Positions 10,410-20,100 of a stretch of DNA of 64,000 nt are shown piece after piece. Position numbers and translations under genes: made by a program. Source of the DNA: Symbiodinium sp. CCMP2592 (taxonomy: Eukaryota; Sar; Dinophyceae; Suessiales; Symbiodiniaceae). The first letter of the stretch is position 1, and the number at the start of each line of letters is the position of its first letter. The DNA is taken from the NCBI GenBank assembly GCA_905221615.1, contig CAJNDT010000007.1, positions 186,001 to 250,000 of the forward strand. The letters are read 5' to 3'. A model generated the notes under the pieces. It ran no database searches. It was not told the origin of the DNA and saw only the letters and a list, made by a program, of their open reading frames with translations.

Positions 10410-12504
10410 TTCTGAGGGTCGCTTCCTTACTGCTAAGGAAGAAAGAAGACAATTAGAGGACTATTCCCTAGACCTGTTTGGAGCAGGGGATGACTTCCCG
10501 CTCTCAGGGATACAAGGCAGCCTGCACATCACTGAGCAAGAAGTGCAAGAACAGCTTGGAACAATAAAGCTGGGCAAGGCGGTTCCTAAAGAGAGTCCTC
10601 CCGTAGTAGCCTGGCGCTCCCTAGGTCCCCAAGCAATCCGGCTAATCTCGGACACCCTTAATAGGGAAGTCACTGCAGGAAGGCTCTCGGACAGTGTCAC
10701 CTCGTCACAGATCTCCTGGCTCCCAAAGCCTCCCAAGAAGCCAGATAAACCAACCTCACTCCGTCCGATCGGGGTGATAGCACCTGAGGGTAAGGTCCTA
10801 GCCGGACTCGTGAGGAAGAGACTCAAGTCTACCCTCCAGCTAGCAATGACCGGCGTCTCTCAGTTCGGCTTTGTCCCAGGCAGGGGCACAGAGGAGGCTA
10901 TCTGCAAGGCCCTCACACATGTGGACCAGGCCAGGTTCAGACAGGCACTCACCACTAGGGCTGCAGGAAAGGGACAACAGGGGCTCAAGCTCAGAGGCAG
11001 TCTCACCATGAGCGTGGACATGAGCAAAGCTTTTGACACTGTAAACAGGCTGCGATTAAGAGAGGCCCTGGAAGCCGAACAAGCAGATCCTCTTCTGATA
11101 GAGGTGGTAGGCCATCTCCACATCAAAGCCTTGTACAAGATGACAGCCAGCGATCAGAGCTTTGAGATAGCCACACGCAGGGGAATCAAGCAGGGATGTA
11201 AGCTAGCACCCTCTTTATTCGCCTTTGCATCAGGGCTTCTCTTTAGGAAGCTCTCTGGGAAAATCAGCCCAGCAGAACTAGTGAAGCTCCTCACAATGTA
11301 CGCTGACGATAGCTTGATCCAGTCGCATTTCGACTCTGAGGCCGGCCTCATGACAGCACTAGGGTACTGCGACCTGCTTCTGGATCAGCTGGTAGAGCTT
11401 GGGTTCAAGGTCAATCCGTCCAAGTCAGCAATACTGCTACAGCTGCAAGGGGGCTCAGCCTCGACCATTAGGAAGAAACTCTTTCGCCAGGTCGAGGGAG
11501 AGAAGTATGTTGAACTCCCTTCGGGCAGGCTGATATCGCTGCGCTATCAGGTCCCATACTTGGGGGTCATTCTTTCTTATCACGACTATGAAATGAAGAC
11601 TCTCAAACATCGGCTGTCATCCAGTAAGCTTGCAATGTCAGAAGTAGCCCATGCAGTTCGGAACCACCGAGTCTTATCAGACAGACGTCGTCTGTCGATT
11701 TGGACAATAACTGCGTGGGCCTCTGCTCTGTATGCACTTCACGTGGTGGGGATGACACAGCAGGGATTGCAAAAGCTCCATTCACACATGATGTACCAAC
11801 TCAGATTTGTCCTGCGGAGTTACTCCCAGGAAACGAAGGAATCAAACCAGGAGTTACTCCGGAGATTACGGATTCCTCACGTGAAGGAGCAGCTGCAAAA
11901 GAGAATGACCCAGTTTATAAAGAGACAGCAACACTCCGATCCCCAGCTTCTCCCACACTATAAGTTGCGTGCTGAGGCAGTTAGCCAGGCATTGGAAGGC
12001 CTCTCCACGGACTTCTCCTCGCACCATGTGGAGGATAGGCTTCTGACCTGCGGTGAATGTGGAGCATGTCTCTCTGGCACCGGAGCACTCCGTCGCCACC
12101 TGCAGAAGGCTCACCCAGATTCTCAGCAGTGCCTGAAAGGACCCAAATTTGATCCTATTTTGCATTCAATGCCAGGGTCAGCAACTTGCATCGCCTGTCG
12201 AGCAACATTCCGAACAGTGTTTTATCTGCGCAAACATGTCGAAGCATCTACCTGCCCTAGGGTAGAGCTTTTGCTTAGACAGCAGGAAGAGCTACCCTTA
12301 GAAGCACAGAACCGGATCTCACTCGTAGAGAGTCTACAATCTGATGCCCAGGACAATCCAGAAGGCGCCGCTCGAAATCCGGCGTTCCATGATTATCTGA
12401 TGGAACACTGCGCACTCTGTGGTCAGGTCCTCGTAGGCCAGAAAGGAGCCAAACAGCACTTAAATCATTGCCCTTTTGCACCGAACCAGAACCACAAGGT
12501 TTAG
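10300..12504 (+). CDS. LINE reverse transcriptase with C-terminal zinc fingers
   Basis: This frame overlaps the endonuclease frame by 110 bp and is shifted relative to it. The protein-like part begins around GVLYKVIKRFR (near 10339), so the ATG at 10300 is probably not a true start and the two frames were once one ORF. Reverse transcriptase motifs: TSLRPIGV, FGFVPGRGTEEA, motif A DMSKAFD (residues 240-246), motif B RRGIKQGCKLAPSLF (293-307), motif C YADD (334-337) and GFKVNPSKS. The C-terminal 170 residues carry three C2H2-type fingers: CGECGACLSGTGALRRHLQKAH, CIACRATF..LRKHV..C and CALCGQVL..AKQHLNHC, likely for nucleic-acid binding. The catalytic Asp residues are intact. Confidence 0.92.
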   Translation: MNNSSRQSLSPSRTGVLYKVIKRFRSGRPQERIQLRDSEGRFLTAKEERRQLEDYSLDLFGAGDDFPLSGIQGSLHITEQEVQEQLGTIKLGKAVPKESPPVVAWRSLGPQAIRLISDTLNREVTAGRLSDSVTSSQISWLPKPPKKPDKPTSLRPIGVIAPEGKVLAGLVRKRLKSTLQLAMTGVSQFGFVPGRGTEEAICKALTHVDQARFRQALTTRAAGKGQQGLKLRGSLTMSVDMSKAFDTVNRLRLREALEAEQADPLLIEVVGHLHIKALYKMTASDQSFEIATRRGIKQGCKLAPSLFAFASGLLFRKLSGKISPAELVKLLTMYADDSLIQSHFDSEAGLMTALGYCDLLLDQLVELGFKVNPSKSAILLQLQGGSASTIRKKLFRQVEGEKYVELPSGRLISLRYQVPYLGVILSYHDYEMKTLKHRLSSSKLAMSEVAHAVRNHRVLSDRRRLSIWTITAWASALYALHVVGMTQQGLQKLHSHMMYQLRFVLRSYSQETKESNQELLRRLRIPHVKEQLQKRMTQFIKRQQHSDPQLLPHYKLRAEAVSQALEGLSTDFSSHHVEDRLLTCGECGACLSGTGALRRHLQKAHPDSQQCLKGPKFDPILHSMPGSATCIACRATFRTVFYLRKHVEASTCPRVELLLRQQEELPLEAQNRISLVESLQSDAQDNPEGAARNPAFHDYLMEHCALCGQVLVGQKGAKQHLNHCPFAPNQNHKV

Positions 12505-12534
12505 ATCCACAGGGCTTTTTCGACAGAGTTGGCT

Positions 12535-12860
12535 TCTAAAGACGTTTACAGACTTTTAAAAACTTTCAAATGCAAGAAAAAACATTCTAAAAACTTTTAG
12601 AAGACTTTAAAAGACTTTTAGAAACTTTTAGAAGACTTTTGCAAACTTTAAAAGACTTTTCAAAACTTTAAAAGGCTTTTAAAATATTTAAAAGACTTTT
12701 AAAAACATTAAAATACATTTAAAAGCTTTAAAAAGACTTTAAAAGACTTTTAAACGCTTTTAAAAGCTTTTACAAACTTTAAAAAGAATTTGAAAGACTT
12801 TTAAAGACTTTAAACAACTTTTAAAATTTTTTAAAAACTTTAAAACACACAAAAAAACTA
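12535..12860. repeat. A/T-rich degenerate tail of the LINE
   Basis: Variants of AAAAGACTTTTAAA are repeated for about 320 bp directly after the LINE stop codon. A comparable T/A-rich segment accompanies the antisense LINE end at 49270-49560, so the tract is part of the element family and not chance low complexity. Confidence 0.75.
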
Positions 12861-12904
12861 CATTTTTTAATGTTTTTTCCGAGAAGACGAGGATGAAGAA
12901 GACC

Positions 12905-13825
12905 TGGCACAGGGTTTACAGTTTCAGGGTCTTTAGGGTTTGGGGTTAGAAGGCAGAGTGCCATAGTATTAGGGGTTTGAGGGTAATGAAAGGGTTAGGG
13001 TTAGAGTTTCAGGGTCTTTATTATATTTAGGGTTTGGGGTTAGAAGGCAGAGTGCCATAGTATTAGGGGTTTGAGGGTAATGAAAGGGTTAGGGTTAGAG
13101 TTTCAGGGTCTTTAGTATTTAGGGTTTGGGGTTAGAAGGCAGAGTGCCATAGTATTAGGGGTTTGAGGGTAATGAAAGGGTTAGGGTTAGAGTTTCAGGG
13201 TCTTTATTATATTTAGGGTTTGGGGTTAGAAGGCAGAGTGCAATAGTATTAGGGGTTTGAGGGTAATGAAAGGGTTAGGGTTAGAGTTTCAGGGTCTTTA
13301 TTATATTTAGGGTTTGGGGTTAGAAGGCAGAGTGCCATAGTATTAGGGGTTTGAGGGTAATGAAAGGGTTAGGGTTAGAGTTTCAGGGTCTTTAGTATTT
13401 AGGGTTTGGGGTTAGAAGGCAGAGTGCCATAGTATTAGGGGTTTGAGGGTAATGAAAGGGTTAGGGTTAGAGTTTCAGGGGCTTTAGTATATTTAGGGTT
13501 TGGGGTTAGGAGGCAGAGTGCCATAGTGTTAGGGTTTGAGGGTAATGAAAGGGTTAGGGTTAGAGTTTCAGGGTCTTTAGTATTTAGGGTTTGGGGTTAG
13601 AAGGCAGAGTGCCATAGTATTAGGGGTTTGAGGGTAATGAAAGGGTTAGGGTTGGAGTTTCAGGGTCTTTAGTATATGTAGGGTTTGGGGTTAGAAGGCA
13701 GAGTGCCATAGTGTTAGGGTTTGAGGGTAATGAAAGGGTTAGGGTTAGAGTTTCAGGGTCTTTAGTATTTAGGGTTTGGGGCTAGAAGGCAGAGTGCCAT
13801 AGTTTTAGGGTTTGATAGTATTAGG
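12905..13825. repeat. 92-94 bp satellite, about 10 units, telomere-like and carrying word A
   Basis: Each unit contains TTTAGGGTTTGGGGTTAG, then GGCAGAGTGCC (word A in reverse orientation), then ATAGTATTAGGGGTTTGAGG and AAAGGGTTAGGGTTAGAG. Word starts fall at about 12952, 13046, 13138, 13232, 13326, 13418, 13512, 13603, 13697 and 13788, giving steps of 91-94 bp. Units alternate between TTTAGTATTTAGGG and TTTATTATATTTAGGG linkers. The TTAGGG/TTTAGGG content resembles telomeric repeats, so it could derive from an interstitial telomere tract. Confidence 0.92.
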
Positions 13826-14004
13826 GATGCACAAATCGCGTGAAGTGGCTACGAACTGCTGGAGGTTGCGCTTTTCTGCGTTGACCACACTGTCAAGCGA
13901 ATCACGTGCAGGCGAAGCAGGGTACAGCTGGGTGACGCGACAACGTCTGGCACTCTGCCTTCCCAGCTGCTGGCACTCTGCCTTCCCGCCTCAAGATCCA
14001 TTAA

Positions 14005-14406
14005 TTATTGCCATTCCAACTTTGCACAAAGCTGGTCGGTCAAAGGTATTGCTCCAGCATCAAGGTCAGGAAGTTCCCCCGGACCACCGAGACGGATGGC
14101 AACAAGTGAGAGGGGTTTCATCTGAAGGACAAACTGCCGTTGTTGTTCATCTTCGTCGTTCCAAACATAAACAAAATCACAAACTAGAGAAACGCGCGGC
14201 AACTCCAGCGGTTCTTCTCCTTCACCCACCTGATAACACTTCGGGAAGGGGCCTTCGTACCGTCGAAGAAGCCTGAGGCCTCCTGTAATGCGGGAGCCAA
14301 TACGTGGCCAGTAACGCAGGTAGCGAACCATGATTTCCCAAGGCACGTCGTCATAAACTTCCTTCCATCTCTCAGCTGGTTTCCACTGGTCAGGCGCTTT
14401 GGCCAA
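14005..14406 (-). CDS. unknown protein, probable last exon
   Basis: 133 residues with normal amino-acid composition (WKPAERWKEVYDDVPWEIM, RYLRYWPRIGSRITGG). No family recognised. It is the most downstream piece of the minus-strand series. It may be the final exon of a gene whose earlier exons are at 14771-14950 and 14963-15478; the splice sites are not resolved. Confidence 0.5.
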   Translation of the reverse strand: MAKAPDQWKPAERWKEVYDDVPWEIMVRYLRYWPRIGSRITGGLRLLRRYEGPFPKCYQVGEGEEPLELPRVSLVCDFVYVWNDEDEQQRQFVLQMKPLSLVAIRLGGPGELPDLDAGAIPLTDQLCAKLEWQ

Positions 14407-14770
14407 TTTTTCGCAAGCGGTTTAGATCAAGATTGGGGAGAGCTCGCCTCTGAAGAAACACTCTCCTCGTTCGATCGGGGCGAAATGCATTGCTCTGGAC
14501 GGCTACTGTTCAGTCACAAGCACGCACGGCTTCAAACCACATGTGCTACTTTGTGCGGCTTCCGGGTTGTGGCACTCGAAATGATTGTCCATGTGCTTGC
14601 ACGTGACAAATTCCACATGTGTGAAAATGCGAACATGCTTTCGCAATTCGTCTTCCCCAAGCAGAAACACACAGTCTCTCGGACGCATTCCAATCTAGCA
14701 GGACCCGCTGCCATCAATGCAAGCACACAGACAGACACACAACTTTTCTTTGCAGCGCAGGATGAATCCT

Positions 14771-14950
14771 CTAGTTGTTGCCAGGCCCCCTGGTCGGGCC
14801 ACAACAGGGCCTATGGTCAATGACGTGTTGTCTGGCCTGCGCTTCTGTCATCTTGGAAGCCACACGTCCCCAGTGATAGGGTACGAGGTGGCTCCACTCG
14901 CCTTCAATGCCAGACACACATGGGTTCATGTAATGTGACACAACACACAG
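14771..14950 (-). CDS. possible exon of an unknown gene
   Basis: About 55 residues of protein-like sequence including GEWSHLVPYHWGRVASKM and QARQHVIDHRPCCGP. It lies between two other minus-strand coding pieces. Exon borders are uncertain and the call rests on composition and context only. Confidence 0.35.
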   Translation of the reverse strand: MCVVSHYMNPCVSGIEGEWSHLVPYHWGRVASKMTEAQARQHVIDHRPCCGPTRGPGNN

Positions 14951-14962
14951 CAGATCAGGCAA

Positions 14963-15478
14963 CTACATCGAAGCTATAACAAATGTTCCGAATCTTTCCA
15001 AGAGACCGCCGTCTGTCACACGAACTCGGAGAAACCATTTTGCTTTGTCAGTGCCACCAGGATTCGGGTCGTACTTCATATCACCAGCGATCTTGGGACA
15101 CTCCGGGCATTGAACAGGTGTCCATACCCCTTGGTAGTCAACACGGTTCGGCCGCCGCTGATGTTGGGGGCCACGGACTGCAACCTCCCGTGGCTCGAGT
15201 GCTGGGATAGGCACTGCAGGCAACTCCGGCATCTCAGCAGGAGGGGCTGGCACTCTGCCTTCCTCGGGCTCCACGTGATCATCAGGCTCTGGGACAGGGA
15301 TTGCAGCAGGCACCTCCGGCATCTCAGCAGGAGGGGCTGGCACTCTGCCTTCCGCGGCCTCCACGTGATTATCAGGCTCCGGCTCCACCGGCACCTCAGC
15401 AGGAGGTGCTGGCACTCTGCCTTCTGCTCCCTCTTGACCACTTTCATCAGGAGGCGCGGGTTGCTTCCTGGTCAACAT
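14963..15478 (-). CDS. unknown protein with word A-encoded EGRVP repeats
   Basis: 171 residues. The N-terminal ~100 are Pro/Glu/Ala-rich repeats in which AEGRVPAPPAE occurs three times; EGRVP is word A read in one phase. Word starts at 15249, 15339 and 15411 are separated by 90 and 72 bp, both multiples of three. The C-terminal part is normal sequence with a CPECPK motif and DKAKWFLRVRVTDGG. It overlaps the upstream minus-strand frame by a few bases at 15472-15478. The join could be a frameshift or an unresolved intron. Confidence 0.55.
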   Translation of the reverse strand: MLTRKQPAPPDESGQEGAEGRVPAPPAEVPVEPEPDNHVEAAEGRVPAPPAEMPEVPAAIPVPEPDDHVEPEEGRVPAPPAEMPELPAVPIPALEPREVAVRGPQHQRRPNRVDYQGVWTPVQCPECPKIAGDMKYDPNPGGTDKAKWFLRVRVTDGGLLERFGTFVIASM

Positions 15479-15945
15479 ACGTGGGCGACAAATCTTTCTC
15501 TTGGCTGTGGCTTGGCCTTTGCTTTGGTCTTTGCTTTGGCCTTGCCCTTTGCCTTGGCCTTTGCTTGCGGCGTCTTGATGGCCTGCCAGGTTTGATGCAC
15601 CCTTTTGATTCTGCGTTTTCTGACTGCGTCTGAGACCATTTTAAATTCCTGTTTGTCCTCAGCAAGCAGGTCGTCAAGAACCAGCTCATCAACAAAGTCC
15701 CCCATGATAATGTCATCCTCATCCTCATCCTCTGTTGAATCTTTGGCTGTCGAATACATAGCCTCAATTTTGCGCATTAAATCCTCATCTTCCGGAAGGT
15801 GATGAGAAGCGATCAGGCTCATGAGCTTTGGACGGCGCATTCGTTGCAGCTCCTTTCGCTTTTTTTCGTCTACGTTTCCAGTCTGGGAGATCACATGCTC
15901 GGCGAGATTCTGGCAGTCTGCGAGAGTCCGACATGCTTGTGACAT
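15472..15945 (-). CDS. unknown charged protein with a Lys/Ala-rich tail
   Basis: About 157 residues if it starts at the Met of MSQACRTLAD. It has a basic segment (KKRKELQRMRRPKL), a very acidic middle (TEDEDEDDIIMGDFVDEL) and a KAKAKGKAKAK tail that may bind nucleic acid. No known family. The frame ends at RFVAHVC; the DNA there (CAC followed by GTATGTTGACC) looks like a splice donor, so the true protein may continue in another exon. Confidence 0.5.
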   Translation of the reverse strand: MSQACRTLADCQNLAEHVISQTGNVDEKKRKELQRMRRPKLMSLIASHHLPEDEDLMRKIEAMYSTAKDSTEDEDEDDIIMGDFVDELVLDDLLAEDKQEFKMVSDAVRKRRIKRVHQTWQAIKTPQAKAKAKGKAKAKTKAKAKPQPRERFVAHVC

Positions 15946-16051
15946 TTCCCTCAGTCGAGTCAGCAAAAACAAGCACAGCAAAACTTATATAAGTTTATTG
16001 TACTATTTACTGTATGGTTCGACAGTTGACAGAATCCTAAATGAAAACATG

Positions 16052-18148
16052 TCACTTGGGATGCTGCAACATATAGGATAGAAGTGACACTGAGCTTGTA
16101 GCACAACGACGGAGGCAAATGAAGCCATTCCAGAAGACTGCCTCTGTTTCGATGACTTCCCAATACTGGGGCTCATACAAATGAAGCCAGCAGGCCTTGA
16201 CGCTGGAACCATCCGGGCACTCTGCCTTCAAAACAAAATATATCTCTCCTGTCGACTGGTCCTCATGCTGGACCACTGGCCACATGAGAGCAGCCCAGGT
16301 TTTTGCCCCAAGAGAGAGATAGCATGTCAAATCCAAGACATGGTTAAAGATCTTCAAAGGGGCTGCAAGGCTGCTAAACTTCCCAGCACGCAAGGGAACA
16401 TGCTGAGATGCCAGTCTTGCATCATTGTAGTGAATTAGCCATGACCACGCAGCTGATGCTCGTTCGAGTGTCTCTTCTGACAGGGTGTTCCATGTCTTGT
16501 CGCCGACCATCTCGGTATACTGTGACGGCAGCTTGTGGACACATCCTCTGAAGCACAACTTTTGGCGCTTCCTGTCCACATTCCAAAACTCCCTTTCAAA
16601 ATATTCCCGTTTGACTTTTGCCGGATGCCTGATTGAACGGCTTTCAAAGACGTTTGAATTCTCGATCCCAGTTTGAATCGTGGAGTATGTTTGCTTGCGG
16701 GTTTTGTTCAACAAAGAATCATTACGAATCTTGTTGTGCACATCTTCCACAATCTTGTTGTCTGGCAGCGTCTGCACCAGAACACTCAGCAGGTGGGTTG
16801 CAGGGCATGCTGGTACCGATATTGTTACAGTCCTTTGAGCTGGCACTCTGCACTCTTGCCCGTCTAACAAAATGTCACCAACTCCGGCACCGTCATCTGC
16901 TTCTTCAGGCACAGAATCCTCCATCTCCCCGTCCTGCTCTGTGTCAACATCATCCACGACAATGTCTTCTGACCCCGGAGGCTCCACTTCATATCCCTGT
17001 GCCTCCAATGTGTCCAGAAAAAGTCTCGAAGGATGGCTGATTCCAACTTGCAGGTCTGTGAAGAGTTGCCGGGCATGAACACTTGGAGTGGACCGTGCCA
17101 ATGTCGACTCCAACCTCAAGAGTGATGTGTGATGGCCCTTTGCCTTCAAAGCCGTGATCGTCCGAATTTCTGCATCAGTTGACAGCAATCCCGCATAGGC
17201 ATCTGGTGGAAGTGAAAAAAGACTGCAAGTCCAGACCCTGTTCATCAGCAAATGCAAGCTCAACATCATGATTTTTTCTGCGGGCTCGTGTAAATCAGTA
17301 TCCAGATGCTCCTTCCACAACTCGGTCTTCTGCAGGTTGGAGACAATCTGCAACAAATGTTTGTCTGCTTTCCAGGCATCATTCACTGTCATCAACTCGG
17401 CATAACCTCGACCATCCTGCGGCGATTTAACGTTTTTTACTTGTTTCCCATACCATGTCCACAACGGTTCGGTCACTTTGTACAATATCTTGGAGTGATC
17501 GAAAAGGTCTTCTGTCATGAGATAGTATGCCAACTTGAAGCCCCCCATGCTGGCTTTCAACAAGCTGAGTTCTTTCCGTGGATCAGTGGCACGACCAGCC
17601 TGTGACAGCTTTTGCAAATCACCCAGTGCATCTTCCTGCCTCTCACCATTGTCAGAGTCCGGCACTCTGCCTTCGGACTCTGGCACTCTGCCTTCGAAGA
17701 GCTCCTTGCCCGATTGTGTATTCGCCGAGTTGGAATACAGGCTGAGTCTTTCCCTTGAGCAAGGGCTGAAAGATTGATCTTCACCGAAATGATCAGCCAG
17801 CAGCATTTTGAGGACATGAAACTCATGAAGTTGCTCACAACATAGCTGGTTCCAGCTGAACCATCTGGAGGATTTCACCAAGCTGCCCTTCTTCATGAAG
17901 GATTCGACATTTGCAAGCATATGTTCAATCTCATGCTCGTCACCGGATAGCTGCCTGTCTAAGTCATAGGCAATCTTATCTCGAAAAGCGTCCCACAACA
18001 AGCTTCTGCTCGGTGATGTGCAGGAAACAAAACTCGCCAGCATTTCCTTCTTCTGCTGGTAGAAACCACCACTTCCAAAGGGTTTATAATTCAGGGCAAG
18101 ATGTAAGAGGAGTGAAGTTGTGCTTTCAGGAAGAGTCCTTTGAGGCAT
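16052..18148 (-). CDS. C-terminal part of a large unknown protein (possible transposase-like)
   Basis: 698 residues of normal composition with no domain I can name with confidence. The N-terminus contains ALNYKPFGSGGFYQQKKEML, the middle has an acidic linker with word A translations (EGRVPESEGRVPDSD at 17660-17700, 21 bp apart), and the C-terminus has AALMWPVV and EPQYWEVIETEAVFWNGF. The first ~20 residues overlap the end of the upstream frame (18091-18924), which lies in another phase. The two are most simply one protein of about 950 residues split by a frameshift near 18.12 kb. See the findings for the transposase idea. Confidence 0.6.
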   Translation of the reverse strand: MPQRTLPESTTSLLLHLALNYKPFGSGGFYQQKKEMLASFVSCTSPSRSLLWDAFRDKIAYDLDRQLSGDEHEIEHMLANVESFMKKGSLVKSSRWFSWNQLCCEQLHEFHVLKMLLADHFGEDQSFSPCSRERLSLYSNSANTQSGKELFEGRVPESEGRVPDSDNGERQEDALGDLQKLSQAGRATDPRKELSLLKASMGGFKLAYYLMTEDLFDHSKILYKVTEPLWTWYGKQVKNVKSPQDGRGYAELMTVNDAWKADKHLLQIVSNLQKTELWKEHLDTDLHEPAEKIMMLSLHLLMNRVWTCSLFSLPPDAYAGLLSTDAEIRTITALKAKGHHTSLLRLESTLARSTPSVHARQLFTDLQVGISHPSRLFLDTLEAQGYEVEPPGSEDIVVDDVDTEQDGEMEDSVPEEADDGAGVGDILLDGQECRVPAQRTVTISVPACPATHLLSVLVQTLPDNKIVEDVHNKIRNDSLLNKTRKQTYSTIQTGIENSNVFESRSIRHPAKVKREYFEREFWNVDRKRQKLCFRGCVHKLPSQYTEMVGDKTWNTLSEETLERASAAWSWLIHYNDARLASQHVPLRAGKFSSLAAPLKIFNHVLDLTCYLSLGAKTWAALMWPVVQHEDQSTGEIYFVLKAECPDGSSVKACWLHLYEPQYWEVIETEAVFWNGFICLRRCATSSVSLLSYMLQHPK

Positions 18149-18924
18149 CTCGACATGCTGTTTTTGAAATCTCGAATGGCCCTGTGAATCTTGTCACATT
18201 TCACATGAATCATGTTTTCACGCATAGCATAGGCCATGCCAGCAAGTCCGATGCTGCCCTGGTCAAGGCCCAAGACCAGCAGTGGAATGTTCAGCCACCA
18301 CTTCTCTGACTCTGGCAAGACGGGGAGCACATTTGTGATCTCTCCATCCTCAGACATTGTCTTCAGAAAGGAGACATGAGGAAAAGCTGGTGGCACTCTG
18401 CCTTCTGGCACTCTGCCTTCTGGCACTCTGCCTTCAGCCGGATCCGGATTGTCCCTCAACCACTGAAAACAGCGGTCAATGTCATTGTCTTCTTTTCCAA
18501 CTTGGAAAACCACCCTGCTTTCATATCTTTTCACAGGCCTCTGCCCAAGAGAGGGGGCGATCTTGAAAGAGCCCAAATCCATTCGCCCTCTGTGCAAAAT
18601 CCAGATTTGGTGACTGATCGCTTGAAGCTGCCTGAATGCAGCAATCCTTTCCAGCTTCTTTCGCTTTGATATGTGAAGAAGCAGGTCGTCGTCAAACCGG
18701 TCTTGTGGAGAAACTTGTCCAGTCTTCATCACTTGCATGGGTGCAAACACTGCAGCAGAAATCTCATTCGCCCAAGCCACTGTCACAAGACAATCGCTGG
18801 TGCTGTGAGTAGACCCATCGGCGATGAAGTTGATTTGTCGACAGTGCTGCATAGCAGTGATAGCTCTCTCCTGGTACAACCGATTGATTCGAAGCTGCCA
18901 CTCGTCACAGCTGGACTCAGGCAC
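18091..18924 (-). CDS. N-terminal part of the same unknown protein, with D-containing motifs
   Basis: 277 residues. Two segments look like beta strands ending in Asp: INFIADGSTHSTSDCL (Asp about 36) and IPLLVLGLDQGSIGLAGM (Asp about 221), followed by HVKCDKIHRAIRDFKNSM. This order recalls RNase H-fold transposases, but the resemblance is weak. A triple word A gives EGRVPEGRVPEGRVP (18391-18440, exact 15-bp period). The 5' end has a splice-acceptor-like CAGCTCAG just upstream of VPESSCDEW, so an earlier exon probably exists. The exon at 22045-23097 is the candidate, with the repeat-filled 18.9-22.0 kb as intron. Confidence 0.55.
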   Translation of the reverse strand: MPESSCDEWQLRINRLYQERAITAMQHCRQINFIADGSTHSTSDCLVTVAWANEISAAVFAPMQVMKTGQVSPQDRFDDDLLLHISKRKKLERIAAFRQLQAISHQIWILHRGRMDLGSFKIAPSLGQRPVKRYESRVVFQVGKEDNDIDRCFQWLRDNPDPAEGRVPEGRVPEGRVPPAFPHVSFLKTMSEDGEITNVLPVLPESEKWWLNIPLLVLGLDQGSIGLAGMAYAMRENMIHVKCDKIHRAIRDFKNSMSRCLKGLFLKAQLHSSYILP

Positions 18925-19039
18925 ACCTGAGCTGGCAAGTCAAAGAGCGATCGATTCGTTCGCTGCAATCGTTGAGATACAAAAGTACAACTTGGACTTC
19001 AACACTATGCGCAAGCAACACCATTCTTCGGCCTCCCAT

Positions 19040-19260
19040 GGAAGAGCTTGGGTCACCGAGGCTACGTCATTTTCGGGAGGGGCCACCTGGCACGTTAGCG
19101 CATGTGTCCAGATGTCATAGCCAGATGCCCGCTGGCCGTTGGCCCCAACCCCCCCCTAGACTGCGGGACCCCAGTGCCCTTGCCCTCGCTCCACACCCGG
19201 CCAACAGTGTGTCGGTAGCTGCCAAAATTGGCGGGCATGCAGCTGCCGCTTGGTAGAGCA
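19040..19260. ncRNA. structured repeat, copy 1
   Basis: Stem ACCTGG (19085-19090) with CCAGAT (19108-19113): five of six pairs are Watson-Crick, enclosing the loop CACGTTAGCGCATGTGT. GTCAT follows. A second pairing is possible between GTTGGCC (19138-19144) and GGCCAAC (19199-19205). Strand of any transcript is unknown. Confidence 0.55.
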
Positions 19261-19504
19261 ACATACACCAAACCCCATTCTGAACATGTTGGCACTCGTG
19301 ACAAACACAACCGAACAGCAAGCCGAGCAAGGTTCTCTGCTCAATAAGACAACCATGTCCCAAGAACGGACGGCCTCCCTTCTTTGTTCGGAACCTGGAA
19401 GTCTGGCCCGGACAACACGATCCGAGGTCGCAGAAAATCCAGCTAGGTAAGGCAACCTTGAGGAGGTTCGACTGACACTCTAATTACTGTACTTCTGCTC
19501 GATA

Positions 19505-19735
19505 TTTGGCCTCCCATGTTGCTGAGGTGGACACTCGGGTGCCGAGCTCGGACCCAGCCAGCACGTTGGCATATGTGTGACTGGCTGTCATCACCAGGTG
19601 TCCGCTCTGGTGGTTGGCCCCAAGTCCTCGATCGGTTCCTTCTTCCGCGGTCCGCCAGAGCGACCCCATGCCCGGCCATCGGCATGCAAGCGCGGCTGGT
19701 GAATCAAAACTGGACACACCGCGACTTGTTGGTAA
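19505..19735. ncRNA. structured repeat, copy 2
   Basis: Stem AGCCAG (19556-19561) with CTGGCT (19581-19586), six of six pairs, with a longer 19-nt loop starting CACGTTGGC. The second pairing, GTTGGCC (19613-19619) with GGCCATC (19674-19680), has one mismatch. Confidence 0.55.
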
Positions 19736-19739
19736 GGTT

Positions 19740-19798
19740 GGTGTGACAAAGAATTCACTATAATCTTAAACAACTGGCTAACAAAACAACATTCTACT
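19740..19798. repeat. 55-bp direct repeat, left copy
   Basis: From GTGTGACAAAGAATTCACTA through CTTAAACAACTGG to AACATTCTACT. The same sequence, with a two-base deletion and a C/T change, recurs at 21984-22040. The pair brackets about 2.2 kb of repeat DNA. Confidence 0.8.
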
Positions 19799-19849
19799 AT
19801 GAATGAGACGGAGGAACACACCAGCTCAACAACACAGCCATGTCCCAAG

Positions 19850-20100
19850 AACGGCCTCCCTTCTTTGTCCGGTATTGCTTCCGGTGACTTGCATGACTGC
19901 TTCGATGTCACCAGGTCACAGCCCCAGCCGGCGCATTAGCCCATGTGCCCGGCTGTCATCTACCCCCTGCCCCTGGGATAGGTTGGCCTCAAGGCTGTGA
20001 CACAGGCAAACCGAACGCCTCACACATGGCCAATGGTGTGGGGAGCAACCCTGGTGGGGCAGGGGTTTACTCCTTAGGTAAGGCAACACCGAAGAGGTTC
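19850..20100. ncRNA. structured repeat, copy 3
   Basis: Stem AGCCGG (19926-19931) with CCGGCT (19949-19954), six of six pairs; loop CGCATTAGCCCATGTGC. Second pairing GTTGGCC (19982-19988) with GGCCAAT (20028-20034), ending in a G-U wobble. Downstream are a GGGGAGCAACCC block and GAGGTTCGACTGGC, which leads into a double word A. GGTTCGACT resembles a Pol III B box, which would fit a SINE. Confidence 0.55.

Larger units (their letters stand above)
8925..12860 (+). mobile_element. LINE (non-LTR retrotransposon), nearly full coding length, with one frameshift
   Basis: Two overlapping frames give, in order, an APE-type endonuclease, a reverse transcriptase and three C2H2 zinc fingers, followed by about 300 bp of degenerate AAAAGACTTTT-type sequence as the 3' end. 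The last bases of the ORF and the start of the 3' UTR (CCGAACCAGAACCACA) recur in antisense at about 49620-49645, so this is a family with several copies. The 5' end is not defined; the ATG at 8925 is the first plausible start. Confidence 0.9.

Noticed and set aside
12535-12860. A/T-rich TTTTAAAA tract as an origin or scaffold attachment region
   Set aside because: The same kind of sequence follows the other LINE 3' end, so it is explained as element tail.
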